A stretch of DNA of 64,000 nt from UBA822 sp965249775. Its GTDB lineage: Bacteria > Gemmatimonadota > Gemmatimonadetes > Longimicrobiales > Gaopeijiaceae. Shown piece by piece: positions 42,021 through 50,322 of the stretch (position 1 is its first letter; every line of letters begins with the position of its first letter). The stretch lies in the NCBI GenBank assembly GCA_965249775.1, contig OZ252253.1, positions 310,001 through 374,000 of the forward strand. Direction: 5' to 3'. The translations under genes and the position numbers were made by a program. Below the pieces are notes generated by a model. It was given only the letters and a program-made list of their open reading frames with translations. It was not told the origin of the DNA and searched no databases.

Positions 42021-42109
42021 GAAGAGGGGTTCACCGTCCCGCTCCGGCCGACGCTTCGCTCTACGGCTTCGCCGCAGACCGTCCTACGCGGGACGGTGAA
42101 CCCCTCTTC
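42021..42109. repeat. Perfect 22-bp inverted repeat around a 45-bp loop
   Basis: Arms 42,021-42,042 and 42,088-42,109 are exactly complementary (GAAGAGGGGTTCACCGTCCC plus GC). It stands between the attachment fragment and the symporter operon. It could be a terminator for the minus-strand symporter gene or a mobile-element end. Confidence 0.85.
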
Positions 42110-42212
42110 ACGTCAGCGTGTCGGTGGGGCGCCGACGGACCGCGGCAAGGGGCGCTGAAGGCCTTTGCGAGTAGGTCATTCCCGCCTCGCGCCAACGTCC
42201 GGTCAGCTTGGC

Positions 42213-43709
42213 TTAAGTATCCAGTACCTGGTCTATGTCATCGGCCAGCTCGGGTGGCCGGGTCAGCAAGGACACGGCGATGAACAGCACCATGGACGTA
42301 ACGAAGGCTACCAGGCCACCACTAATGCCATAGGGCAAGGTGATGCCGGCGATCTGTACGGTGAGATTAATGAGCAACGCCGACACGATCGCTGCAATAG
42401 CGCCGCTGACTGTTGCGCCTTTCCAGTTCAGCCCGATTGCGACCACCGGAAAGATGGAAGCCGCGAACGTCGCCCAGCCGAAGGCGCCCAATATTGCTAC
42501 CAGGGTGGCATCCTGGAAGTGCGAATAGAGTGCAAAACTCGCCGCGACCGCTGCCAGCATAACGGTGACTATGCGCGCCCATAGCAGTTCATTGCGAATC
42601 CTGTGACCCCTTATTGCTTTAGGGATGTCGTGAATAATCGCTGCCGTGCCGATGTTCAGAAATGCATCGGAGGTGGACATAATGGCGGCGAACAGGCCGG
42701 CAAACACGACTCCGGCCAGCAACGGGTTGGCAAACAGAGTGAGGAATGTGGGAGCCGCGTCATCGGCCAGGCTTAACGGGGGCACCACGCCGTCAATCAC
42801 CGCGGCCCGCATGATCACGCCGATGGAGACCCACAGCAAAGCGGCCATGATGTACCCGAACATGGACATGGGCAGGATGTGACGGTTGTCATCGATGTTC
42901 TTGTTCATCATCATCTTGGTTATCAGGTGGGGTTGCCCGGCGAGGCCCAGACCAAACACGAAGAACCAGCCAATGGACGTAATCATGCCGGCAGCGCCAT
43001 AGGGCATGATGGTTTCCGGATCGTCGGCAAGAATAATCGCAGTGGCCTCCTGCATGCCCCATTCGAATACATTAATCGCCGTAACCAGTATCAGCGCCCC
43101 GGAGACCATCATGATGGCGCCCTGTACTACATCGGTATATACCGAGGCGATGATGCCGCCGGTAACGCAGTAAAAGATCAGCACCGCCGATGAGATCACC
43201 ACGCATGTCACCAGTCCGACATCGGCAAACATGGCTGTTTCCGAAAGGATGGCCTGCATAACCACTGCCATGGCCAGAATCTGGGTCGCCAGATACCCCA
43301 TCACTCCAAGTACGATTGTTATGGCAATGAGGAATCGAACCGGTTCACTATTGTAACGAGCCGCGACGATGTCCGGCAGCGAGATACAATCCCTCAACTC
43401 TGCAATCATGCGAATGCGCTTGGCTACGAGACAAAACCCAATCAGGTAGCCAGTGGAAGTGGTCACCACCATCCAGAAAGAGGAAGCACCAATGGAGTAG
43501 ACCAGGCCAGGGCCGCCGACGAAGCCGAAACCGCTGAGGGTGCTGGAGAATAGTGCCAACGAGACCACGATGGGGCCCAGCCCGCGCCCGGCAATAAAGA
43601 AGTCGCTGCTGCTGTGGGTGCGCCGCATGGCCCACAAGCCCGTAAGCACACAAAACACCATGTAAGACAAGACGGCGCCGATAATGATTTCCTGGCGATA
43701 CGCTTCCAT
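42213..43709 (-). CDS. Sodium:solute symporter (SSS family)
   Basis: 498 residues and about 13 membrane helices. ITTSSDFF-like THSSSDFFIAGRGLGPIVVS, LFSSTLSGFGFVGGPGLVYS, MVSGALILVTAINVF, FAAIMSTSDAFLNIGTAAII carry the SSS signatures, including the Na2-site serines. Imports an organic solute with sodium; substrate cannot be read (acetate/proline/pantothenate-type members are relatives). The GC content is visibly lower than the flanks and the gene pairs with a small membrane protein 8 bp upstream, suggesting transfer from another lineage such as Gammaproteobacteria. Confidence 0.85.
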   Translation of the reverse strand: MEAYRQEIIIGAVLSYMVFCVLTGLWAMRRTHSSSDFFIAGRGLGPIVVSLALFSSTLSGFGFVGGPGLVYSIGASSFWMVVTTSTGYLIGFCLVAKRIRMIAELRDCISLPDIVAARYNSEPVRFLIAITIVLGVMGYLATQILAMAVVMQAILSETAMFADVGLVTCVVISSAVLIFYCVTGGIIASVYTDVVQGAIMMVSGALILVTAINVFEWGMQEATAIILADDPETIMPYGAAGMITSIGWFFVFGLGLAGQPHLITKMMMNKNIDDNRHILPMSMFGYIMAALLWVSIGVIMRAAVIDGVVPPLSLADDAAPTFLTLFANPLLAGVVFAGLFAAIMSTSDAFLNIGTAAIIHDIPKAIRGHRIRNELLWARIVTVMLAAVAASFALYSHFQDATLVAILGAFGWATFAASIFPVVAIGLNWKGATVSGAIAAIVSALLINLTVQIAGITLPYGISGGLVAFVTSMVLFIAVSLLTRPPELADDIDQVLDT

Positions 43710-43717
43710 GGACGGGA

Positions 43718-44248
43718 CTACCCTTCCTTCTGCTTCTTATTGTCCAGCAGTTGCTGATACTTCGCCTTGTCTTCAGGAGTGAAGATGAAGCGATAAAATC
43801 CAAAGCTGTAAAGCAGGATCAGGGGAATGCCGCCCAGCCAGGTGCCGTAAACGGCCCAGGCCGTGGCGGTGGGGAAACCCAGGAAATAGCCGGTTTCGCC
43901 GCTTTCCAGGAATTGTGCGTGACCGCTGTACATGCGCCAGGCGATTAGCCAGGTAAACAATAGGCTGAGCCACAGGAATCCAATGAATTTCGGGCTCCGT
44001 CGCGGCCTGCTAATACCCAGCAAGCACAATGCTGCAATCAGGGCCAGCAGTAACAAGTGAAAAGCAAAGCCGTAACTTCCGATGATTTCCATGCGCGCGG
44101 CGCCGTCGCCACCGGCCTGCATACCAGTCAGGGAAGGGTGAGCTACGCCGCCACCGTTGGCTACCGGCTCGGCCAGCCCGATGGCGAGTAGCAACAATCC
44201 AATCAGTGTCACAAGGGCGAGTAGCAAGTAGATCAGGCGGTCCTTCAT
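43718..44248 (-). CDS. Membrane protein, likely companion of the symporter
   Basis: 176 residues with about five membrane segments (IYLLLALVTLIGLLLLAIGL; FHLLLLALIAALCLLGI; FIGFLWLSLLFTWLIAW; GIPLILLYSFGFYRFIF) and a basic tail (EDKAKYQQLLDNKKQKEG). It ends 8 bp before the symporter start and shares its lower GC, so the two form an operon. Comparable small partners exist for some SSS transporters, but I do not recognise this family. Confidence 0.6.
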   Translation of the reverse strand: MKDRLIYLLLALVTLIGLLLLAIGLAEPVANGGGVAHPSLTGMQAGGDGAARMEIIGSYGFAFHLLLLALIAALCLLGISRPRRSPKFIGFLWLSLLFTWLIAWRMYSGHAQFLESGETGYFLGFPTATAWAVYGTWLGGIPLILLYSFGFYRFIFTPEDKAKYQQLLDNKKQKEG

Positions 44249-44489
44249 TGGCAGCGCAATTCCTTTGAACAGTGGGTCGAGAGCGTATACGAGCCGCGGT
44301 CCCGAGGTCTAGCCGAGGCGGCATCGTCCTGGCGTATGGCGCGGGTGTGACGGATAGGGCATCCAAGAGGCTCTCGAGGCAAGGGGGGGCTGGTGACGGC
44401 AGGAATGAGTCCGAGCTCACGGAGCTGGAGGGCCTTGTCGGCAACCCGCTGGTAGGCGGGAGGCGAACCCGCGCGCGAGGGCCCGCGGG

Positions 44490-45707
44490 TCAGTTCCCCG
44501 GCTCGATGCGGAGTAGGAGGCCGGGCTCATCGTCATTGAGGGCGTAGATGAGTCCGTCGGGTCCCTGGCGGACGTCGCGGATGCGCAGCTGTAGCTCGGT
44601 GAGGATCGCCTCGCGGCCGACCTCCTCGCCGTCGTTGTTCAGCATGACACGCTCGATGTGGCCCGTGCGTAGGATCCGGCCCACCCGCAGCGAGCCCACG
44701 AACAGGTCGCCCGTCCAGCCCGGAAAGCGGTCGCCCGTGTAGAAGGTCATCCCCGACGGTGCGACCGAAGGAAGCCACACCACGGTGGGTACATCGAAGC
44801 CCTCTTGGTGCCAGCGCTCGGAGACGCGAGGGCCCGGGTAGGCGCGGCCGTAGGAGACGATGGGCCAGCCGTAGTTGTGCCCCGGCAGGATCACGTTCAC
44901 CTCGTCCCCACCTTGTGGCGCGTGCTCAGCAGCCCACAGCTCGCCGGTTTTCGGATGGAAGGCGAGGCCCATCGGGTTGCGGTGCCCCATCGAGTAGATT
45001 TCTGCGAGGTAGTCCCCATCACCGGCGAACGGGTTGTCCGGTGGAGCCGAGCCGTCGTCCCTGAGCCGGAGGATCTTACCGGCGTGGTCACCCGGGTCCT
45101 GAGCCCTGCCCCCGCTGCCGCCTATGGCGAAGGCGCCTCCGATCGTCATGAAGAGCGTGCCATCGGGGGCGAACAGCAGGCGCGAGGCCGAGACGCCGAC
45201 GGGCGTCTCTGTCACGAAGATCTCCTCGAAGTCCCTGAGCTCACGGCCGTCGAAGCGGGCACGCGCCAGTGCGACGCCGCGCGGCTCGGCGGCCCTCGAG
45301 TAGGTGAGGTAGATCAGGCGGTTGCGCTCGAAGTCCGGATGGAGCGCGACCTCCGTCAGCCCCGAAAAGTTCCCGTGGTTCACATCGGGTATAACGGCCA
45401 CCGGTGTCGGGTCCAGCGCACCGTCCCGGATCACACGCAAGCGGCCCTCCTTCTCCGTCACGAGAATCCCGCCGTCAGGGAGAAAGGCGAGACTGGACGC
45501 GTCCGACAGCCCCCGCGCGATCACCCGCACGAGGATGTTGGGCTCGTGCGCCGTGCGCAGGAGCGTCAGGTCGGGGACCTGCACCTCGGGGACGCCGGCG
45601 AACTGGCCGCGCCCGCGCTGGGCGGTGAGCGGGCCGGCAAGAGCTGTCAGCAGGCTGCAGAGAAGCCCGGTCGTGGTGACCACGGTGTGCGCGGATCGAG
45701 CAGACAT
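44490..45707 (-). CDS. Secreted PQQ-dependent sugar dehydrogenase
   Basis: 405 residues from ATG 45,707, set by AAGGAGGG just upstream. Signal peptide (TTTGLLCSLLTALAGPLTAQ). The six-bladed propeller shows SSLAFLPDGGILVTEKEGRL, GLTEVALHPDFERNRLIYLT, MGHRNPMGLAFHPKTGELWA, EHAPQGGDEVNVILPGHNYG, GDLFVGSL: the soluble glucose/sorbosone dehydrogenase fold. It oxidises aldoses or related sugars outside the cytoplasm with PQQ. Same direction as, but 83 bp from, the YncE-like gene; no PQQ synthesis genes in view. Confidence 0.88.
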   Translation of the reverse strand: MSARSAHTVVTTTGLLCSLLTALAGPLTAQRGRGQFAGVPEVQVPDLTLLRTAHEPNILVRVIARGLSDASSLAFLPDGGILVTEKEGRLRVIRDGALDPTPVAVIPDVNHGNFSGLTEVALHPDFERNRLIYLTYSRAAEPRGVALARARFDGRELRDFEEIFVTETPVGVSASRLLFAPDGTLFMTIGGAFAIGGSGGRAQDPGDHAGKILRLRDDGSAPPDNPFAGDGDYLAEIYSMGHRNPMGLAFHPKTGELWAAEHAPQGGDEVNVILPGHNYGWPIVSYGRAYPGPRVSERWHQEGFDVPTVVWLPSVAPSGMTFYTGDRFPGWTGDLFVGSLRVGRILRTGHIERVMLNNDGEEVGREAILTELQLRIRDVRQGPDGLIYALNDDEPGLLLRIEPGN

Positions 45708-45789
45708 TGAACCCTCCTTGAGCAAGACGGGAGGAAAGATGCCAGCCAACGGCCGGTGCGGCCAGCGCGCGAGACGCGGAGGCGCTCCC

Positions 45790-46782
45790 TCACCGCCTCA
45801 GGACGAGGGGCGACCACCCGATGCCGTCCGGCGCCGGCCCCGAATCGATGCGCCGGACCACCCGCCGGGTCGCGAGGTCGATCACTGCGATCTCCCCCGA
45901 ACGACTGAGTGAAAGGAAGACCGTACCCTGATCCGGCGTGAGGGCAACCCCCTGTGGGCCCTCCCCGGGGAGGGAAAGCGTCTCGATGTCGGTGCGATCG
46001 CTGTAGTCGACGAACCGCACCACGTGCCTGCCCATGTCGGGTATGACGACCAGGTCGCGATCCTCGATGATGAGGATGCGGTAGGGCCACTCGAACCCGG
46101 AGAGCGGCGAGCTGACGTCACCGCTTTCGGTTTCAACGACCGAGACGAGCCCCTCGTCATTCGAGCCGACCCAGACCTCGGTACCGTCCCTGCTGACCGT
46201 GATCGCCTCGGGCGTGCCCGGAACGGCGAACGCCCTGGTCCTCTGCGCGGTAGCGACGTCCAGCTCGGAGACGGTGGCCGCCTGCATGTTGCCCGTGTAG
46301 AGAGTCGCGCCGTCGCCGGTTACGGCGACCATGTGTGAGCCGCCCGCGCCGGTGGCGATAGCGCTCACGATCTCACCGCGAAACGGGTTTACGAGCGCGA
46401 CGTTCTGAGACGCCTCCGACGTGATCGCCAAGACGGAGTCCCCGGGAAGGAAGAAGGCGCCGTGCGGGCGAGGATACGATCCGAGGTTGATGGTGCGCTC
46501 GACACTGAGGTTCTGGACGTCGAAGACGGTGAGGCTGTTTCCACCGCTGTAGTCGGTCGAGACGGCCCAACGTCCGTCGCTCGTGATCGCGAGCTCGTGC
46601 GGCCCTCGCCCCGTCGGCAGCGTGGCGACGGTCTCACCCGACGCCACATCGATGAACGTGGCGGTCGCGACGCTCTTGTTGAGCACGACGAGCGTGCCGG
46701 TTCGTCCGTTCGGGCTCTGTCCCGTGAGCGGAGACCCGCCCGCAGCGAGTACCGAGCAGAGGATCAGGAGGTTGAGTCGCAT
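45790..46782 (-). CDS. YncE-like seven-bladed beta-propeller, secreted
   Basis: 330 residues from ATG 46,782, beginning with a signal peptide (MRLNLLILCSVLAAGGSPLT). Repeats of about 42 residues (ETVATLPTGRGPHELAITSD; GTPEAITVSRDGTEVWVGSN; EGPQGVALTPDQGTVFLSLS) mark a YVTN/lactonase-like propeller. Likely periplasmic; may bind a ligand or protein, with enzymatic role unproven. Divergent from the penicillin-acylase gene across a 158-bp gap that holds a 9-bp hairpin. Confidence 0.8.
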   Translation of the reverse strand: MRLNLLILCSVLAAGGSPLTGQSPNGRTGTLVVLNKSVATATFIDVASGETVATLPTGRGPHELAITSDGRWAVSTDYSGGNSLTVFDVQNLSVERTINLGSYPRPHGAFFLPGDSVLAITSEASQNVALVNPFRGEIVSAIATGAGGSHMVAVTGDGATLYTGNMQAATVSELDVATAQRTRAFAVPGTPEAITVSRDGTEVWVGSNDEGLVSVVETESGDVSSPLSGFEWPYRILIIEDRDLVVIPDMGRHVVRFVDYSDRTDIETLSLPGEGPQGVALTPDQGTVFLSLSRSGEIAVIDLATRRVVRRIDSGPAPDGIGWSPLVLRR

Positions 46783-46798
46783 GGTCGTATCGTACCTA

Positions 46799-46830
46799 GC
46801 CCCGCTTCGCTCCACCAGGCAAAGCGGGGC
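46799..46830. repeat. 9-bp inverted repeat between divergent genes
   Basis: GCCCCGCTT and AAGCGGGGC with a 14-nt spacer lie between the YncE-like and penicillin-acylase genes. Could be an operator for both promoters. Confidence 0.5.
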
Positions 46831-46940
46831 GCTGTTCAGAGAAGATGTTCCGCTGCGCCTGTTTCACAGAGCTTGCAGCCTCCTTCCCCCCGGGCCGCGA
46901 CCTCCCCATCTTCGGCAGATCATCTCTTCAGGAGGATCGT

Positions 46941-49220
46941 ATGCGCGCGCACCGGCACCCCTACTCGCTCCATCGTCTCCCGCTGATGTCGGGCGTGGCC
47001 CTGGCGCTCGTCGCATCAGCGGCGTGTGACGCGCCTCCCACGACCTTTGCCGAGCTCGCCGAGGACCGTCTTCCGCAGATCGATGGCACGATCACCGTGC
47101 CGGGCCTCTTGGCCGAGGTCGAGGTCATCCGTGACCCGTGGGGGGTACCCCACATTTACGCTGGCAACCTCGACGATCTGTTCTTCACCCAGGGCTTCGT
47201 GCAAGCGCAGGATCGGCTATGGCAGATGGATATGTATCGGCGTGCCGGCGAGGGCAGGCTCGCAGAGATCCTGGGGCCCGAAGCGCTCCCTCACGATCGA
47301 GCGGCGCGGTTGCTCAAGTACCGGGGGCCGTGGACGGACGAGGAGTTCAACAGCTACCACCCCGAGGGACGGCGCATCCTGGAGGCGTTCTCGGCGGGCG
47401 TGAACGCCTACATCGACCGCGCCGAGTCTGCCGGTGAGCTCCCCGTGGAGTACGAGCTGACCGGATTGAGTCCGGAGCGATGGTCGGTGGAGACGCCGCT
47501 GCTTCGCATCGCCACGGCCATGCCTACGGGTGATGCATTCCGCGAGTTGTCGCTTGCACAGAACGTGGCCCGCCTGGGCGCCGCGGAGGCGAACCGGCAG
47601 GCGCGCCCCACGCCCTACAGGGATCTGACGGTGCCCATGGACGTGGACTACTCGATCATCGACGGCGAGGTCGACGACGTGCTCAGAGACTTCAGGGGAA
47701 CGATCGTCAGGCCGCCTCTCGTCGCGCCCTACGAAACATGGACGGGTGCGCTCGCGTCGGCGAACCTCGGCGTACGGGAGACCTCGCCCGGTAGCAACAA
47801 CTGGGCGATCAGCGGCAGCCTCACCGCGAGTGGTCAGGTCATCGTCGCGAACGATCCGCACCGCGGAGTGACGAACCCGTCTCTCCGCTACATGGTCCAC
47901 CTCGACGCTCCCGGCTGGACCGCGATCGGCTCCACCGAGCCGGTCCTCCCGGGCGTGGCGATCGGCCACAACGGACGCATTGCCTGGGGCTTGACCATCG
48001 TCGGCACCGATCAGTCCGACGTATACGTGGAGGAGGTCAACCCGGAAAACCCGAACGAGGTTCGCTGGAACGGCGCGTGGGAGCCGCTCCGCATCGAGCA
48101 AGAGACAATCCGTGTGAAGGGAGGCGAGCCCGAGGTCGTGGAGCTCAGGTTCTCTCGACACGGTCCCATCTTCTATTCAGACCTCGAGAACCACCGAGCC
48201 TATTCCGTGCGCTCGACGATGCACGAGCCGGGCTCGACCGGGTACCTCGCGGGACTGAGGCTCAACGTTGCCTCCGACTGCGTCGAATTCCTCGAGGAGC
48301 TGGACTACTGGTTCGCCCCCACCGAGAACATGATCTGCGGCGATGCGGACGGGAACATCGCTTGGCAGGCATCGGCCCTCTCTCCGCGACGCGAGGGGTG
48401 GCTCGGACGGCTCCCAGTACCGGGCACCGGTGAGTACGAGTGGAGCGGCTTCCGTGACGACCTGCCCCGGGAGCTGAATCCGGAGCGCGGTTGGGTCGCC
48501 ACTGCGAACCACGACATCCATCCCGAGGGCTATAATCCGCCACTCTTCTTCAAGCGGCAGGGATCGTTCGCGCGCTACGCTCGCGTCGCCGACGTGCTGT
48601 CACAGGGTACCGCCTTCACCGTCGAGGACTCCCGGCTCCTACAGCAGGACGCCTACTCGAGCCCGGCCGCCTCAGTGATCGAGGAGTTCCGAGGCTGGAC
48701 CTCGGCCGATCCCGAGCTCGAGCGCTTTCGCCAGGAGCTGGTGGCGTGGGACGCCTCCTTGGACCGTGACAGTAGGGCGGCGGCAATCTACGGAGAGCTG
48801 CGCCCTCTCCTGCCGGAAGTGCCCGCACCGAGGGCTCTCGAGGAGGCCCTCGCGACGGCGCTAGAGCGCATCCGCGATGAACAAGGCGACGACCCGACCG
48901 AGTGGCGTTGGGGCCGGATTCAACGGAGCGAGTTCCCGCACTCGCTCGTGTCCGAGTACGACCTGCCGGCGGTGGAGCGGCGGGGCGGGGCGGGGACGGT
49001 AGCCGCCACCGGTGCGACGTTTCGCGAGATCGTCGACTTCGCGGACATCGACGGGTCCCTGGCGACGAATGCGCCCGGCCAGTCGGGTCGGCCGGGCAGC
49101 CCGTACTACGGGAACTTGGGGGAGAGCTGGGGCAATCAGGAGTACTTCCCGCTCTCGTTCAGCCGGGAGGCTGTAGAAGCGAACGCTCGGGATCGCCTGA
49201 GGCTGGTCCCGGGAGGCTAG
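46941..49220 (+). CDS. Penicillin acylase-family amidase, lipoprotein
   Basis: 759 residues from ATG 46,941 with GGAGG upstream. The signal ends in a lipobox (VASAAC, Cys29). An Ntn-hydrolase precursor: alpha part (TVPGLLAEVEVIRDPWGVPH; FFTQGFVQAQDRLWQMD), then the autocatalytic nucleophile Ser285 in GSNNWAISG that begins the beta part (VANDPHRG; GVAIGHNGRIAWGLT; LPGTG-like VPGTGEYEWSGF). The family removes acyl groups from amides, in nature often acyl-homoserine lactones or peptides. Its TAG overlaps the convergent deacetylase gene's stop. Confidence 0.92.
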   Translation: MRAHRHPYSLHRLPLMSGVALALVASAACDAPPTTFAELAEDRLPQIDGTITVPGLLAEVEVIRDPWGVPHIYAGNLDDLFFTQGFVQAQDRLWQMDMYRRAGEGRLAEILGPEALPHDRAARLLKYRGPWTDEEFNSYHPEGRRILEAFSAGVNAYIDRAESAGELPVEYELTGLSPERWSVETPLLRIATAMPTGDAFRELSLAQNVARLGAAEANRQARPTPYRDLTVPMDVDYSIIDGEVDDVLRDFRGTIVRPPLVAPYETWTGALASANLGVRETSPGSNNWAISGSLTASGQVIVANDPHRGVTNPSLRYMVHLDAPGWTAIGSTEPVLPGVAIGHNGRIAWGLTIVGTDQSDVYVEEVNPENPNEVRWNGAWEPLRIEQETIRVKGGEPEVVELRFSRHGPIFYSDLENHRAYSVRSTMHEPGSTGYLAGLRLNVASDCVEFLEELDYWFAPTENMICGDADGNIAWQASALSPRREGWLGRLPVPGTGEYEWSGFRDDLPRELNPERGWVATANHDIHPEGYNPPLFFKRQGSFARYARVADVLSQGTAFTVEDSRLLQQDAYSSPAASVIEEFRGWTSADPELERFRQELVAWDASLDRDSRAAAIYGELRPLLPEVPAPRALEEALATALERIRDEQGDDPTEWRWGRIQRSEFPHSLVSEYDLPAVERRGGAGTVAATGATFREIVDFADIDGSLATNAPGQSGRPGSPYYGNLGESWGNQEYFPLSFSREAVEANARDRLRLVPGG

Positions 49221-50230
49221 TGCTCCAGCAGCGTCTCGAGGTGTGCCGCGGCAGCGAGGGCGCTCCCCTCGACGTTGTAGCCCCCCTCGAGTAGGGAGAC
49301 TAGCCGCCCGCCCGTGTAGTCCTCGGCCAGATCCATGGCCGTTCGGGTCATGCGCCGGAAGACGTCGTCCGTGAGGTCGAAGCACCCCAGAAGGTCGTCC
49401 CGGCGGCTGTCAAAGCCGGCCGACACGATGATGAAGTCGGGCCGGAACCGACTCACGGCCGGCAGGAGCTTCGAGTCCCAATGCCGCAGCATGTCCACGT
49501 CGCGGGATCCACAGTCCAGGTGCGCGTTGATATTGAGGTCGGAGCCGTCTCCCTCACCCGTCAGCGAGGGGTCGCCGGTACCCGGATAGGCCTGCCAGTC
49601 GTGGGTGGAAAAAAAGAGGACGCTCGGGTCGTCGTAGAACGCGTTCTGGGTGCCGTTCCCATGGTGGTAGTCCCAGTCGATGATCAACACCCGCTCGAAG
49701 CCGTGGACTCGCTGAGCGTAACGGGCCGCGATGGCTGCGTTGCTGTAGAAGCAAAAGCCCTCTTCCCGACCGGTATTGTTGGCATGATGGCCGGGAGGCC
49801 GAGCGGCGCAAAAGGCGTTCTTCACCTCACCACTTGCCACGGCGTCCACGGCCCCCAGGGCACCCGCGACGACCAGCTCGGCCACGGGGCCCGTCACGTC
49901 GATGCGGCGGACCGACTCTACGTGCTCGGCAGTGTGAAGGCCTCGGATGTGCGCCATGGGGTCACGCAGGAGCGGTAGGGGGACCACCTCCTGATCGAGC
50001 CCGCGCTCGTCGAAGACCTCCATCATGCGGATCAGACGGAGCGGGCGTTCCGGGTGTGGCTCGCCCCGCCGTTGGGGGAGGGCGTGGTCCAGGTAGCGGG
50101 AGTCGTAGACCAGGCCGGTGCCGGTGGCGGCCTGCGGCCCCAGAGTCGGGACCGGAGCGAGACTCTGGATCGCACCAATTCCCAGGAGTCCCTTCGAAGT
50201 GCCGGCGATGAAATCCCGGCGCGTGGACAC
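49217..50230 (-). CDS. Histone-deacetylase-superfamily protein with Tat signal
   Basis: 337 residues from GTG 50,230 with GGAGG upstream. VSTRRDFIAGTSKGLLGIGA is a Tat signal. The arginase/deacetylase fold shows RPPGHHANN, EGFCFYSNAAIAARYAQ, IIDWDYHHGNGTQNAFYDDP (zinc Asp/His), ISTHD-like FFSTHDWQAYPGTGD, VSAGFDSRRDDLLG and LLEGGYN. Export is unusual for this family; the substrate could be acetylated polyamines or acetylated sugars or drugs outside the cell. Convergent with the acylase gene. Confidence 0.88.
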   Translation of the reverse strand: MSTRRDFIAGTSKGLLGIGAIQSLAPVPTLGPQAATGTGLVYDSRYLDHALPQRRGEPHPERPLRLIRMMEVFDERGLDQEVVPLPLLRDPMAHIRGLHTAEHVESVRRIDVTGPVAELVVAGALGAVDAVASGEVKNAFCAARPPGHHANNTGREEGFCFYSNAAIAARYAQRVHGFERVLIIDWDYHHGNGTQNAFYDDPSVLFFSTHDWQAYPGTGDPSLTGEGDGSDLNINAHLDCGSRDVDMLRHWDSKLLPAVSRFRPDFIIVSAGFDSRRDDLLGCFDLTDDVFRRMTRTAMDLAEDYTGGRLVSLLEGGYNVEGSALAAAAHLETLLEH

Positions 50231-50279
50231 GAGTGACCTCCATCGCTGTTGTTCGACCGTCAGGTGATGCTTGTTCAAG

Positions 50280-50306
50280 GGGGGGGCCGCTTCGAGCGGC
50301 CCCCCC
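50280..50306 (-). terminator. Hairpin terminator after glutamine synthetase
   Basis: 12-bp GC stem (GGGGGGGCCGCT with AGCGGCCCCCCC), 3-nt loop, 16 nt after the glnA stop. No U-tract follows, so termination may be partial. Confidence 0.65.
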
Positions 50307-50322
50307 AAGTCATCGGAGTCTG

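Noticed and set aside
42021..42109. Possible integron attC site
   Set aside because: The long perfect stem lacks the expected core triplets (RYYYAAC/GTTRRRY) and extrahelical bases; there is no integrase or cassette array.
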